From J054 sp965223095 (GTDB taxonomy: Bacteria; Pseudomonadota; Gammaproteobacteria; Steroidobacterales; GCA-2729495), in contig OZ244979.1 of assembly GCA_965223095.1 (NCBI GenBank), forward strand, positions 2,790,001 through 2,854,000: a stretch of DNA of 64,000 nucleotides. The letters run 5' to 3'. The position numbers and the translations under genes are program-made. Below the pieces are notes generated by a model. The model did no database searches, was not told where the DNA came from, and worked only from the letters and a program-made list of their open reading frames with translations. Shown piece by piece: positions 24,601 through 32,876 of the stretch; within the stretch, counting starts at the first letter, position 1, and every line of letters starts with the position of its first letter.

Positions 24601-26692
24601 AGAAGTACTCACGCACCGGCTGGCCCGCGGCAAAGGTTTGAATTGACGACAAACGACGCGCCGCCAGACCCACGACTGAACCGGCCAAATAACCATGCCG
24701 CAGGTCTTCCCGATCCGCGGTTTCATACTGAAATACGACTGAGGCTACATTAGACGTAGAGCTGCCGTAGTCAACTTGCGCCGGCCAATAGGTGCTGGTG
24801 GCCTCGTCCTTGCCGTACTGAAAAGTTATCTGATTGCCGTAGCGATCTTGAATACGCTTAACGGCGTAAACTAGCGGATTGTCAGTTCCCTGCGCCGTGA
24901 TAAGCCCATCATCTGCGCCGGCATACTTACCGTAGGTACGTATGTTGCCGGATTTATCCCAGACCACAAATGTCTCCGGACCGTTGCCCGAAGTGCCAGA
25001 AGCTACAATTTTTTGAAAAGACTCGACTTCGGTGCGGTATTCTGATCCCGAAAGATTCATCAGCCGCTGGCCGTCCATACAGAATTGATCATTGTCATCT
25101 AGATCAACGCCATCGGGAGTGCCACCGTCTTGCGCAATGGTTGTGCCACAACGGCCAATGGTGGATAGACCCGAGATGTACCAGCCCATGCCCAGCAGTC
25201 CGTTGCCACCGCGGCTGCTATAGGCCAGCCCGAGGCCTGGCTCCATGCCACTGACACCCGGCGGCACCGCGATGGGGATTTGATAGGTCGCAACCCCGGT
25301 GTGGTCAACGGAAAATTCTCCCGGCGTATGTCCAACGGCAGTGCCGGGCGTGTAGGCTTGCGAAGGCGGCGGGGGGTCTAGGGAAGGCTCTACCAACGGA
25401 CTGGTCACAGCAACCGTTGCCGCCGCGCCGTTGGGAATGGTTGTGAGTTGGGCAATGCGGTTAGAACCACCGGCGGCGGCCGCTTGGTAGTAAATGTCCG
25501 CCGCACCGTGCTGCGGGCCTGCAAAGTTGCCAATCAGAAGCTTGCCGCCGTTGACGCTCCAATCGATACCGTTTTGATTGGCCTCCAGCCATGAGATGGT
25601 CCAACCTGCGGTGGTCCCGCTACCATCGAACATTACGATGTAGGCGGGCTCACCGGAGTTTATCGGTTGCAAAAAAATGTCGGCAAACCCATTGTCGTCG
25701 AAGTCGCCCACGTGCAGAACGTGCGTGTCGGGTGACCAATCGATGCCGCCGTCGTGGCGCGACCAATTCATGAACACTGAGTCGAACTGAACCTCGGTAG
25801 ACAGTGTTGAAGTGGCCCGCACGATGCCGTATTGACCGTCATCGGTCGGGCCGCCGGGGGTCGTGCCCTGCACCAGCAAATCGTCCAAGCCGTCGCCATC
25901 AAAATCACCGGCATGCACAACGGCGTCTTCGGTCGACCAGTCGAAAGTCGCATGCGTGCCGGTCCAAGTATCGGTGACCTGACTGGGATCTTCATACACA
26001 GTCGCGGTAGAGCCAACGACGACTGCACTCTCGCCGCTGCTGCTGACGGGCTGCAGAAAGATATCGTGCAAGGAATCATTTACGTCGCCGCCGGCGCCCA
26101 CGGTAAAATGCCCGACGATACCCCGGTGGCTGTTGGTGTCCCATATTTGCCCGAGATTGGGATCCGTGAAAGACCGGTCGATATCGTCGACACCCACGGC
26201 GGAATCCGCGAGCAACACATGATGGGAGCCCGGCCCATTGTTCTGCAGCACGATATCTTCGTACCAATAGTTGAGATAGCCACTACAGGTAGAAACGGTC
26301 TTGGGGTAACCGAAACTACCAACCAACGGCGTGTATTGGTCACTGTGCCACTGGATCCCCAGGTAATCCGACGCCCAAGTTTGGACGACATTGGTGGGCG
26401 CGGAGGAGCCGCCGACATTCTCTCTGAGGGCGATACCACTGTAGCGATCAGCATCGCGCGCCAGCACCAGCAGATCGTCCCAGCCATCGTCATTGAAGTC
26501 GCCAACGGATAGGGTGTGCGTCTCGGCGCTCCACTCGGCACCGAATGCGGCGTTGCTGCCAAAGGCCAATACGAAAACAGCCGCGATAAACGCGGCTGCA
26601 AAATCTTGTCGAAAAACCCATCGGGCCGGACCTTGGAAATTCGCTAAGCCGCTAACACACTCTGGTAAGCAGCGACCAAACGAAATTCGCAC
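18662..26692 (-). CDS. Secreted Rhs/Tc-like polymorphic toxin with HEIGH tip
   Basis: 2676 residues. A Sec-type signal peptide (FAAAFIAAVFVLAFGSNAAF) is followed by FG-GAP/VCBS-like repeats to ~440 (VGDFNDDGWDDLLV and similar). The SpvB-like region begins near 455 (GEFSVDHTGVATYQIPI). TcdB-like FG-GAP units lie near 750-1150 and YD/Rhs repeats from ~1480 to 2300. The Rhs core has YDPLIGRFLSAD and RYAYVGNNPLSYSDPSGH (~2320-2350). A glycine/alanine membrane-like stretch follows, then junction FANGA at ~2494 and the tip with HEIGH (H2625, E2626, H2629), a zinc-peptidase signature. The large shell presumably encloses and releases the tip. Export is by Sec rather than a visible type VI system. First gene of the array. 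Confidence 0.9.
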   Translation of the reverse strand: MRISFGRCLPECVSGLANFQGPARWVFRQDFAAAFIAAVFVLAFGSNAAFGAEWSAETHTLSVGDFNDDGWDDLLVLARDADRYSGIALRENVGGSSAPTNVVQTWASDYLGIQWHSDQYTPLVGSFGYPKTVSTCSGYLNYWYEDIVLQNNGPGSHHVLLADSAVGVDDIDRSFTDPNLGQIWDTNSHRGIVGHFTVGAGGDVNDSLHDIFLQPVSSSGESAVVVGSTATVYEDPSQVTDTWTGTHATFDWSTEDAVVHAGDFDGDGLDDLLVQGTTPGGPTDDGQYGIVRATSTLSTEVQFDSVFMNWSRHDGGIDWSPDTHVLHVGDFDDNGFADIFLQPINSGEPAYIVMFDGSGTTAGWTISWLEANQNGIDWSVNGGKLLIGNFAGPQHGAADIYYQAAAAGGSNRIAQLTTIPNGAAATVAVTSPLVEPSLDPPPPSQAYTPGTAVGHTPGEFSVDHTGVATYQIPIAVPPGVSGMEPGLGLAYSSRGGNGLLGMGWYISGLSTIGRCGTTIAQDGGTPDGVDLDDNDQFCMDGQRLMNLSGSEYRTEVESFQKIVASGTSGNGPETFVVWDKSGNIRTYGKYAGADDGLITAQGTDNPLVYAVKRIQDRYGNQITFQYGKDEATSTYWPAQVDYGSSTSNVASVVFQYETADREDLRHGYLAGSVVGLAARRLSSIQTFAAGQPVREYFLEHDYSAISGRSLLQSVTECERTTNKCLESTSFDWQEGSRGFTNGVDQYNVGDPTWQFLRRLDVNNDARLDVAYMDPQDSVWIVKTYREQGAPTIPVVEHLVHGAEFVQLDFNGDGYHDLIQRNQESTAPVPLEILAGFDAGNGHAGFDKISTNVWMTAPALLDGIGADVNGDGRDDLVWQEDEKIKANLSDGTSLEQVAITGDMPDIGSQLDHSFFAKLDGVVWHPIHFDNDNIIDLLACRTDISYDNEGLPSAWVTQLEIYSFDPATPSLAYKHTPGNCDDIFGIQTIDTNGDGLTDLLLRRADAWELYINKGGTYEQTWSRTLDQNYTYKTVDDSDPDALVRLDWDSVSATVTFPFNAERADAAMPLDYDGDGRTDMAFQRAIGQWHVLISDGEGFGGVVKTGKTATHVYPGQIVDVGGDGFPDIIHPNAALTAYLVFHQRGIAKDLLDTVTDGLGAMTKIAYTSLNDPEVYEDHDDTLDGQTDSQAFPYADLGSTLPVVKKFAVDDGIGGVIETMYRYKGAKVHRQGYGFVGFSEIQSWNTNSEIFTISGYMQEWPFIGNVHLARIAAKVEVELASPLPFSATVYAGLCDLDPGSVYCLQDPLSNTLVQFQPGDTISETTNQFTTTADPPTAVSTFPYVMTSTEKVYPLSTNPLVDNSVPWRIKTATYEHYDDYGNPWQVTVTNTDGSGGNVHSTVTKNYFTNDAANWIIGRLETTVVTHTRTPYEDTVTANSLTRVSSFSYHATTGILLEETVEPLNYMNPNPATHSATSATNPTGKWLKTVYSYDAVGNIETETVTGRQIPARTTTTTYDSAKQFPRTIQNALQHQETHYWDHKFGVRTALIGANNLETSWAYDNFGRVIRETLPQTGAGSSYFYNWCNGAGCVDGDAVYSVTTIRDDGARATAEHDKLGRTVLEKSRSFNGSDVFVTHVFDPLGREYLTSLPYRSSETPCWNIKKFDAVNRVVAQWESAPSTDPLNPSTCNVSENTIGYNDVNFPPGGRTVTTVYDQITDAGHVAGAGHIETTTTAYGRTTNSVVNVMDRVRVVHELGEVYGQSGTQQLVSTYDYDAVGNNTWVKDAEGNITKITYDSRGQKTTMNDPNTGVWAYEYDALGQLTLQADGNGATTYQKYDLLGRLTLRRDNYEQTTCSGLWRRTDWVYDNGPGAGIGKLAEAIGPYSEKNGAPLGPINYREKYHYDSYGRLEHLVRTIDGEEFWTSQAHDTLGRTQQLSYPATSGDATSTFAGSDRYSVEYAYSANSGELLKVEESATGKLHWVVTARNAAGQATQTHVNHGGIDISRTFDRATGRMLQTAATSSQAAFGDVQYLQYQWDAAGNLTQRIDHAFTSTTLEESFTYDSIYRLKTSTVTAPVTGGNPVVYTNHYSATGRIMARVSPGVNVSSYQYGVNAGPHAVTQVNNGGSTQSYSYDNNGNLLTGAGRTVIWNGHNKPTSITDTNGNLSEFRYGPDRGRFSHVQDYDDNGTPESVTTLYLGAEFEQISKDSTTAVEFRHYIFAEGRRIAIHTEWDNGNSRDDYLHSDYLGSVTAITDGNNLIVQRLSYDPWGKRRDPQSWDAAGSVSPPFLDTLSLDWFARGFTDHEHLDRLGLIHMNGRIYDPLIGRFLSADVVVQFPYSTQGWDRYAYVGNNPLSYSDPSGHFITAIVGIVAYAIGGKVAAAVAVGITAAIVAYKETGNLGYALTSGFIAGVTSYALASMGPVSFRSPVLLVAKSTTAGLMSGVANAASGGEFKDGFLGGFAGTALSPWIGGKPGKFSHRSLLKTALVGGTASKLGGGKFANGAAYAAFAAAVASGAQAARDSRLSQDVNEHFQHFDGDLHSQTSSEFPAATKRALGEVLDSPIGDQLRADVAANGKIDVILTDNSDLWFYTDDVGRQIFYTTDLTSYIATGTRIPGDGLNSATLGTQFAHEIGHVLKPLTVGGFNASRINEIQTVQKYENVFRQYKQLPRRCSYFAENDAC
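19201..19213 (-). repeat. Junction motif in the full-length rhs gene
   Basis: ccccatttgcaaa encoding FANG at residues ~2494-2497 of the rhs product. It is the in-frame fusion point of core and tip. The eight bases tttgcaaa are a perfect palindrome. Confidence 0.9.
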
Positions 26693-27020
26693 CTGACTAA
26701 CCCCCTGTCATAAACATCAAAGCAACTTGCTTGATGAGTCGCGATCAAATCTACCTATAGTTGCGCATGTTGATCAACTCTCGTGAATAGGCATATTCAC
26801 TAAGCTGAATGCAAGTGCAAATACTATTAGAAATATTTCAGCCACATACATCTGCAATGTAAACTAATCATAATTTTATAACTCGCTCCAACTTTCGTTA
26901 ATAGTTGAAAGATTTGCGCAAGCGCGTCTTTTCTGGAATGCTTAATTCGTAAAACAGTCTGCAAAATTGCAGTCATATTCGGTTCTATGGTCGCCCAAAC
27001 TATAGGGAGCTTTGTAAACG
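26693..27020. other. Divergent intergenic region upstream of rhs
   Basis: 328 AT-rich bases between rhs (minus) and the six-cysteine gene (plus). It must hold both promoters. I see no clear operator. The inverted repeat caactctcgtgaataggcatattcac contains gtgaat/attcac arms around 26783-26800, which may be a binding site. Only short shadow frames are present. Confidence 0.4.
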
Positions 27021-27413
27021 ATGAAGGGAAAAGCACATCGGTTGCGTGGCAGGCTCGCTGCCTTGACCATTAGCGCATTCATCTCTTTGCCCGCGCTGGC
27101 GGAGCACTGCGTGTTTCAGTTGTATAGCGATTACCTCGGTTACGCGCTGAAGGCCTGCCAAACCGCTAGTAAAAGCTCAGAATGCGGAACGTGGCCCACA
27201 CTCGGCCAGACCAAACGCCCAATGGCCTTTGCCGAAGACAAACAGAAGAGCCGACTGGTCATGCGCGAAGGCGATTGCCCAAGGGAACGCGTCGTCGGTG
27301 TCTGTAAGTTGCCCGAAAGCGACCTGATTTTTTACGAAGGCAAACCGGCCGATATAGAGAAAGGTTGCGGCCATATGCAGGGCGTGTGGGAGCCCAAGCA
27401 GCGGGCGCCGTGA
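27021..27413 (+). CDS. Exported six-cysteine protein, paralogue 1
   Basis: 130 residues. Signal peptide (LAALTISAFISLPALA, cut before EHC) and a mature domain with six cysteines in the order C-V-F, KACQTA, ECGTW, DCP, GVCKLP, GCGHMQGVW. The same spacing occurs in the product of 28136-28564, so the two are paralogues of one small secreted, disulphide-bonded family that I do not recognise. It overlaps the next gene by 4 nt (GTGA), so the three genes to 28564 are likely an operon divergent from rhs. Confidence 0.7.
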   Translation: MKGKAHRLRGRLAALTISAFISLPALAEHCVFQLYSDYLGYALKACQTASKSSECGTWPTLGQTKRPMAFAEDKQKSRLVMREGDCPRERVVGVCKLPESDLIFYEGKPADIEKGCGHMQGVWEPKQRAP

Positions 27414-28105
27414 GAACACTGCAGTCGCTGTCAATCCATCGCTGTGCGCCGGTGCTACTAGGCCTGGTGTTTATTATTGGCTGTGGTGACCGGGCAGCCG
27501 ACAGCGATACCACGCGCGTGCGTTTTGGCGATCGAATATTGCAGGTCTCGCAAAACGCAAGGTATGTGCCTACCGGCGGCCTGGCGAGCGCCAGCGCTTT
27601 GAGCACCGATGCCTCAATCGACAACATCAACCTGCTCGTACCCATCGACAGGCCGCAGGATGGCGAGGAATTTGCACCAGAGCTGGCAGATCACATCCTG
27701 CTGCGGCTCACGGCCGATCCATCACAACAGATCAAGTATGAGCGGCTATCCAATGACGCCAAGGAGGCTTGGAATCTTGCTGGCCCGTATGCCGATGCAC
27801 GCTTTAGATATGATCGCAACATGCGGCTTTACCGCATCGCACGGCGAGATCAATCGGGCCAATCCTGGCATTACTTTAGTGCCAAACCGACGGCCAATGG
27901 CGACTGGCGGCAAGAGTGGCGCGGGCTGTGTCGCGCGAGCTCGATTGCCGGCGCCTCGGAAGGCCTCACCAATGTAGCCTGCCAAACCATTGTGCCGTTT
28001 AGCGACGGACAGGCGCGGATAACATTTGCCGGACGGCGTATTGGTTGCTTTGGAAGCATCATGGCGCGCGTCATGGAAATCGTTGCGAACCAGCCGGTGA
28101 CCTAG
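27410..28105 (+). CDS. Lipoprotein of unknown function
   Basis: 231 residues from a GTG (27410-27412) that overlaps the previous stop. RCAPVLLGLVFIIGC is a lipoprotein signal (lipobox IIGC). The mature part has no motif I recognise; it includes a DxDRPQDGEE-like acidic loop and four late cysteines. An upstream ATG at 27365 in the same frame would disrupt the signal peptide and is less likely. It lies between the two six-cysteine paralogues, which suggests a shared envelope role. Confidence 0.6.
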   Translation: MRTLQSLSIHRCAPVLLGLVFIIGCGDRAADSDTTRVRFGDRILQVSQNARYVPTGGLASASALSTDASIDNINLLVPIDRPQDGEEFAPELADHILLRLTADPSQQIKYERLSNDAKEAWNLAGPYADARFRYDRNMRLYRIARRDQSGQSWHYFSAKPTANGDWRQEWRGLCRASSIAGASEGLTNVACQTIVPFSDGQARITFAGRRIGCFGSIMARVMEIVANQPVT

Positions 28106-28135
28106 GTCCACCAGGAAATGCGGAAGGAAAAGACA

Positions 28136-28564
28136 ATGAGCAAGATAGTTTGGCTAATCATCACCACAACAGCTTGCTCGCTAATTGCCATTAGCGCGCC
28201 CACACCAGCCATTGCGGCCGACAACGGTTCTTGCGTATATCGCATACACAGCAAAGTCTACGGTCGATCTTTTAAGGTTTGTCAAACGGCAACTTCCGAA
28301 AGCGCATGCGGCGTTTGGCAAACCAGTAAAGGACAATATACACGCGCGAAATCCACCGCTAAAGAAATGGCCTACGTGGCAAACCGAGTGGCATTTTCCG
28401 CGCGAGAATCCTGCGCAACGGCGAAAGCCGTCGGCGTCTGCCAGCTGCCAACCAGTATGATTTATTTCTTGGAAGGTAGCGCCACCGATTTAGCCTATGG
28501 TTGCTCGCGTATGAAGGGAAAATGGAAGCCCCTGGGGCGCGAGCAGGAGGGTGAAGAAAAATAG
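28136..28564 (+). CDS. Exported six-cysteine protein, paralogue 2
   Basis: 142 residues from the ATG at 28136, preceded by aaggaaaa; an ATG at 28118 lacks a site. Signal peptide ends near TPAIAA. The mature cysteines follow the pattern of paralogue 1: SCVYRI, KVCQTA, ACGVW, SCATA, GVCQLP, GCSRMKGKW. The function is unknown. Conservation of both the cysteines and the Trp-Lys-Pro end suggests a compact secreted fold. Confidence 0.7.
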   Translation: MSKIVWLIITTTACSLIAISAPTPAIAADNGSCVYRIHSKVYGRSFKVCQTATSESACGVWQTSKGQYTRAKSTAKEMAYVANRVAFSARESCATAKAVGVCQLPTSMIYFLEGSATDLAYGCSRMKGKWKPLGREQEGEEK

Positions 28565-28605
28565 GCACGGAAGTCTGCATTCAAGCGGTTTCGTAACCAC
28601 AAAAG

Positions 28606-30384
28606 ATGCCTAACAATACACAGTCTGTAACTGCCGAAAATCTTGCAGCGGGCGATGGGGCTGATGGTTGGCTTGATCGTGCGGGGCGGTCAGCCCTGCA
28701 CGATTTCGTCAATGGCTTGAGAAGATCTGAAGCTATCAATCAGCACACGCTCAGATCGCTCTTGACCGCCAATGCCAACACGGAGTTCGGCCTGAACCAC
28801 CATTTTACGGAAGCGCTAGATTCTATTCGTCCCGTAGAAGCCTACAAGGCGCGCGTACCCTTGCAAACCTATTCAGATGTGGAGCCATTCATCGACCGCA
28901 TTGCGCGGCACGAACCGAACATACTCACCGCTGAGCCCGTAGAATTCTTTGCCGGCACAGCCGGCACAACGGCCCAGCTAAAACGTATTCCACGCACAAA
29001 AGCATCACGCGAGCTGTCGATGCGCTACATCGCAATGCTGAGCCGAGGGGCCATACAACGCGAACTTCCGGGCGGGATGGCTGCCCTGCAAGGACGGGGC
29101 ATTAACCTGATGAGCGGAGCCGGGAGCACGTTTAGCCGTCCCGGCGAGATTCCAACGTTCGCATCGACAAATAGTGGAATAAAGCACATCCGGCAACATA
29201 TCCCGAGACTCTGGACATCACCGGCCCTTGTCTATGAGCTGACCGATATTCCGTCAGCGCTCTACCTCCACGCGCTATTTGGCTTGTACGACCCGGCTGT
29301 TTCTTATCTAAGCTCAATTTTTGCCACCCATCTGACTGTCTGGTTTGACCTGATCGAGAGAAATCTTGAGCAACTGCTTGCGGATATTTCCAGCGGTACG
29401 ATTTCTAGCCGGCTTAGTCTGGATCGAACTAGCCAACGGAAGTTGGCCCAGTCTCTCAAGCCTGATCCAAATCGAGCCGAATTCATCGCTAAGGCTTTCG
29501 AAGGCGGAACGCAAGGCATCATTCCCAGGCTATGGGCCAAGTGTGAATATATATCGACAATCACGACGGGCAGTTTTTCCGCTGCTTTGCCTCGACTACG
29601 CTGGCTCACTGGAGACCGAATACCACTCTACTCAAACGCCTATTCTTCTTCAGAAGGCATCGTTGGCGTACAAATTGAAATGGACCGGGCAGACTATCTC
29701 TTGGCAAACGGCGCCGCGCACTACGAGTTTATTCCTGAGGCCGGCTTCGATGCAGCGCAACCGCCAACACTGCAAATTAAAGATTTGCAAGTCGGAGAAT
29801 ATTATGAGGTCGTAATCTCCACCAACTCAGGTCTATACAGATATCGACTCGGGGATGTTATTCAAGTAACCGAGTTTAGAGAAGCGACGCCGGTTTTTCG
29901 ATTCTCTTACCGTCGCGGGACGGTACTTAACATGGTCGGAGAGAAGACGACAGAGGAGCATGTGCGCACTGCCGTCAGGCGCGCTTGCATGAAGCATCTG
30001 TCTAATTCGATCACTCCGCACGCTTACGCGATAGCCCCGTCAAACAACAACGGGTTCAATCAGTATGAATTTTTCTTTGAATTAGATGCAGAATCTTCAG
30101 TTGAAGATAGGCAGTTACAACGATTAGCCAGCACATTAGAACGCGAACTTTACCAAGCAAACCCTTGCTATTTAAGTATCTGCCGCCAACGAGGGCTTCT
30201 TGACCCGCTGCGCGTGACTTTCGTTCGCCCAGGCGCGCTTACGGGAATCGGGTCATGTGACTCCAACGACAGCAGAAACACTGAATTTAATCAAACCAAG
30301 CTTCCGCCTCTTCTGTGGCGCCCGCAAATGCTAGATCATGCTCGCAGCCGAGCGTGGCATAGTACTATGGCAACGGTTACGTAG
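28606..30384 (+). CDS. GH3-family acyl-adenylating enzyme
   Basis: 592 residues of the GH3 auxin-responsive-promoter family, a branch of acyl-adenylate-forming enzymes that in plants conjugate amino acids to acids. Recognisable parts are NTEFGLNHHF near the start, FFAGTAGTTAQLKRIP (the Ser/Thr-rich ATP motif), YSNAYSSSEGIVGVQ and LYRYRLGDVIQV, then VGEKTTEEHV. These correspond to the three ATP/AMP motifs. Bacterial members are of unclear substrate; an amide or thioester ligation is inferred. It stands 41 nt after the preceding gene on the same strand. Its C-terminus is intact. Confidence 0.85.
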   Translation: MPNNTQSVTAENLAAGDGADGWLDRAGRSALHDFVNGLRRSEAINQHTLRSLLTANANTEFGLNHHFTEALDSIRPVEAYKARVPLQTYSDVEPFIDRIARHEPNILTAEPVEFFAGTAGTTAQLKRIPRTKASRELSMRYIAMLSRGAIQRELPGGMAALQGRGINLMSGAGSTFSRPGEIPTFASTNSGIKHIRQHIPRLWTSPALVYELTDIPSALYLHALFGLYDPAVSYLSSIFATHLTVWFDLIERNLEQLLADISSGTISSRLSLDRTSQRKLAQSLKPDPNRAEFIAKAFEGGTQGIIPRLWAKCEYISTITTGSFSAALPRLRWLTGDRIPLYSNAYSSSEGIVGVQIEMDRADYLLANGAAHYEFIPEAGFDAAQPPTLQIKDLQVGEYYEVVISTNSGLYRYRLGDVIQVTEFREATPVFRFSYRRGTVLNMVGEKTTEEHVRTAVRRACMKHLSNSITPHAYAIAPSNNNGFNQYEFFFELDAESSVEDRQLQRLASTLERELYQANPCYLSICRQRGLLDPLRVTFVRPGALTGIGSCDSNDSRNTEFNQTKLPPLLWRPQMLDHARSRAWHSTMATVT

Positions 30385-30506
30385 AATTTTGACGCGGAAT
30401 TCCACGGACAGTTAGATAATAAGTAAATTCTAGAACAAACTGTCCGGCAAGGTCTGGGGTTTCGTAGCTAAGAACCGCAGTTTCGTCCAGCTATGACGAC
30501 GGCAAG

Positions 30507-30944
30507 CTAGTTAATCGTTACCACGGTGCCAATCAAGGCCACGCCCGCTACAAAGGCCCCAGCACCACAAACAAACTCGGTTTCGTTAGAAGTCCGGTTG
30601 TTCTTGTAATTCGATTCGATCCCGATAACCGCATTACCACCTTCCTTAATGGCTCGATCTCGCAAGGCAATCAAAGCAGACAAGAACGCCCACTCGCAGA
30701 CCTTCTGATCGGATTTGCCAAACGCGTTGCTCTTCTTGTTCGTACGATACTCCCCGAATGTACGTAGGACCTCGCCGGGCGATTGCTCGCCGAAAAAGAA
30801 GCGGATCTCTGTACCCAAACGTTCTTGAAAATCTTCTGATGCAAAAGCATTTTCAATGGAATAGCTAGCCACGTCGTCTCGAGCGTGACTCACAAATGGC
30901 ACGAGAATGAACCCAACCACCAACGCAACAATGATTTTCCTCAT
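30507..30944 (-). CDS. Exported YbjQ-like small protein
   Basis: 145 residues from the internal ATG at 30942-30944, chosen because it opens a clean signal peptide (IIVALVVGFILVPFVSHA). The mature part ends with LRDRAIKEGGNAVIGIESNY and GAGAFVAGVALIGTVVTI. 'A...GGNAVIGI...Y' with a closing hydrophobic strand is typical of the YbjQ/heavy-metal-binding fold. The cysteines KVCEW and FVCGAG could pair. The substrate is unknown. It is convergent with the GH3 gene. Confidence 0.6.
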   Translation of the reverse strand: MRKIIVALVVGFILVPFVSHARDDVASYSIENAFASEDFQERLGTEIRFFFGEQSPGEVLRTFGEYRTNKKSNAFGKSDQKVCEWAFLSALIALRDRAIKEGGNAVIGIESNYKNNRTSNETEFVCGAGAFVAGVALIGTVVTIN

Positions 30945-31199
30945 TAGATTCTCCGCTGTCCTACTTTTAAACATAAACGCCGCGCTGCTTCATTGGAACT
31001 GGCCTGCCCGAGTCCATTCGAGCAGCTACCCTAACCCCTGGCTGCATTAGTCATCGAGGTTCCTACCAGCAAGCGCCAAACCAAAGAATCCATCGGCAAC
31101 TACCCAGCGACTTGCATTGCGAGCTTACCCGAAGCGTTGTCTCGGCACCGAGAAATGCCCAACACAGATACTCAATCAATACCCCGCCCTATGCCGCCC

Positions 31200-32693
31200 T
31201 CAAAGAACACCCTTAAGCTTATCGGCAATGGCCGCGACTTCGTCGGGCGTCGGCATACTGACCTCTTGATAAGACTCGAAGCGCTCGGGGACCTTCATGG
31301 TCGCATCGATGCCAATTTGCGATGAGGTGACGGGAAAGCCATGGTGACCTTTGGTGGCCGACGGATCCAAAAGAAACGCTTGACCGGACTCGTTGATGAT
31401 CGTGTCGGTGGCCGGTTGCACCCGAGTTGCCACGGCCCACTCGATGGAGTCCATATCATAGGGATCGACGTCCGGGCCCACCACATAAACGATCTTGGCG
31501 GTACGGCCCCAGCGACCCGCCGAACCCCACACGGCATGTAAAACGTACTTGCCAAATTCGGCATGGGGCTTGCGCGCACCGTCCACGTTGAGCTGCACGA
31601 TGTAGGTCATGTTTGGCGTCACCACAACATCTTGGACTTCTGGAATCTTACGCTGCAAATCGCTTAAGACTTCCGTCTCCACGGGCACCAAGGCCTGATA
31701 GTTATGGTCAAAGGGTGGAATCATTTCCATGGTGGCGTACCACAGTGGCTTCTTCCGATGTGTTATGCAGGTCACCACGAAGCGCGGGAACACTTGTACC
31801 GCATCGTAATAGCCCACGGGATTGGAATGATTACCAATGGTGGTTTCTGACTCCGGAATAAACACCCCTTCGATCACAAACTCTGCCGTGGCGGGAACTT
31901 GCAGATCGACGGTTTCACACTGCACTAACTCCACCGGCGCGCCGCGTAAACCGCCGGCAAACGAAAACTCGTCCTGACCATAGGTGATACCCGTGGCGGC
32001 GGCCATGTGAATGGCCGGATCGCATTGACAGGCAAAGGCGACTTCCAAGGGTTTACCCATGGCCGTTGCCTTTGCCAGGTGCAGACCAATATGACTCATG
32101 GGTGGATTCCAGAAACAGAACACCGATAGATGTTTCTTTTGATGTTCTTCAGGATAGGTTTCACCCATGGGATGCACTGCGTTCCAAAGCTGCGTCAGCC
32201 GATAACAGCCGACATTGCGATCACCGGTCTCCGGATCATGGGTGACACCCACGGCCCCGGTAATATAAGAAGCGGCTTCTTTGCCAAACCAAACATGTGG
32301 CAACTGCTTGTCTAGGGAAATATCGCCCTTGTCAATGATGACATCCTTGCAGGGCGCATTACTCTTATCGACAATTTTGGGCGCGACCCAGGATTTGGGA
32401 TCGCCCAATACCTTGGCGTGCTTCTTTTTGCCTTCCAGCGGACTACGACAATCGATCATCATGGCCGTGCGCTCGCGCGTGCCAAAGGGATTAAAGATCA
32501 CGGGGATATCCGGTGTGTTGTAGCCCTCCAGATTATTCAGGATCGCGGCCGGACCATTGTTCTGACACAACAAGCGCATCAAGGCTTGTAATTCATTATC
32601 ACCATGGGCGGCTTTGATGGGGGTATCGATGGATCTGAGCTGACCGTCCTTGTCGAGAACATCCAAAAACTCACGCAAATCCTTGTAGGGCAT
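31200..32693 (-). CDS. UbiD-family prenyl-FMN decarboxylase
   Basis: 497 residues from the ATG at 32691-32693, which has GGAG about ten bases upstream. UbiD-type enzymes (de)carboxylate aromatic or unsaturated acids using prenylated FMN. Seen: MPYKDLREFLDVLDKDGQLR, HHxP-like region LPHVWFGKEAASYITGAVG, the cofactor/Mn site region CYRLTQLWN and the C-terminal GIDATMK. The length is normal. The neighbours (SDR, Rieske oxygenase, flavin reductase-like) point to degradation of an aromatic or related ring compound rather than ubiquinone synthesis. No ubiX is visible. Confidence 0.85.
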   Translation of the reverse strand: MPYKDLREFLDVLDKDGQLRSIDTPIKAAHGDNELQALMRLLCQNNGPAAILNNLEGYNTPDIPVIFNPFGTRERTAMMIDCRSPLEGKKKHAKVLGDPKSWVAPKIVDKSNAPCKDVIIDKGDISLDKQLPHVWFGKEAASYITGAVGVTHDPETGDRNVGCYRLTQLWNAVHPMGETYPEEHQKKHLSVFCFWNPPMSHIGLHLAKATAMGKPLEVAFACQCDPAIHMAAATGITYGQDEFSFAGGLRGAPVELVQCETVDLQVPATAEFVIEGVFIPESETTIGNHSNPVGYYDAVQVFPRFVVTCITHRKKPLWYATMEMIPPFDHNYQALVPVETEVLSDLQRKIPEVQDVVVTPNMTYIVQLNVDGARKPHAEFGKYVLHAVWGSAGRWGRTAKIVYVVGPDVDPYDMDSIEWAVATRVQPATDTIINESGQAFLLDPSATKGHHGFPVTSSQIGIDATMKVPERFESYQEVSMPTPDEVAAIADKLKGVL

Positions 32694-32876
32694 GGGGTCG
32701 AACTCCAAATGGTCTATAAAATCGCTGCGGGCCTAATATTCTTTTACTGATGCGGGCCCTTACGCCGCACCATACCACGCTGGTCTAGCTTTTCCAGGTT
32801 ACCTCTCAGCGACCACGCCCTAGCCAGGTCAATCCTAACGCTGCCCGCATGTTCATCCGCCCAGTTCCGCCGGCAA

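Noticed and set aside
26827..27036. 69-residue minus-strand frame in the rhs upstream region
   Set aside because: AT-rich, no ribosome site, overlaps the start of the plus-strand six-cysteine gene.
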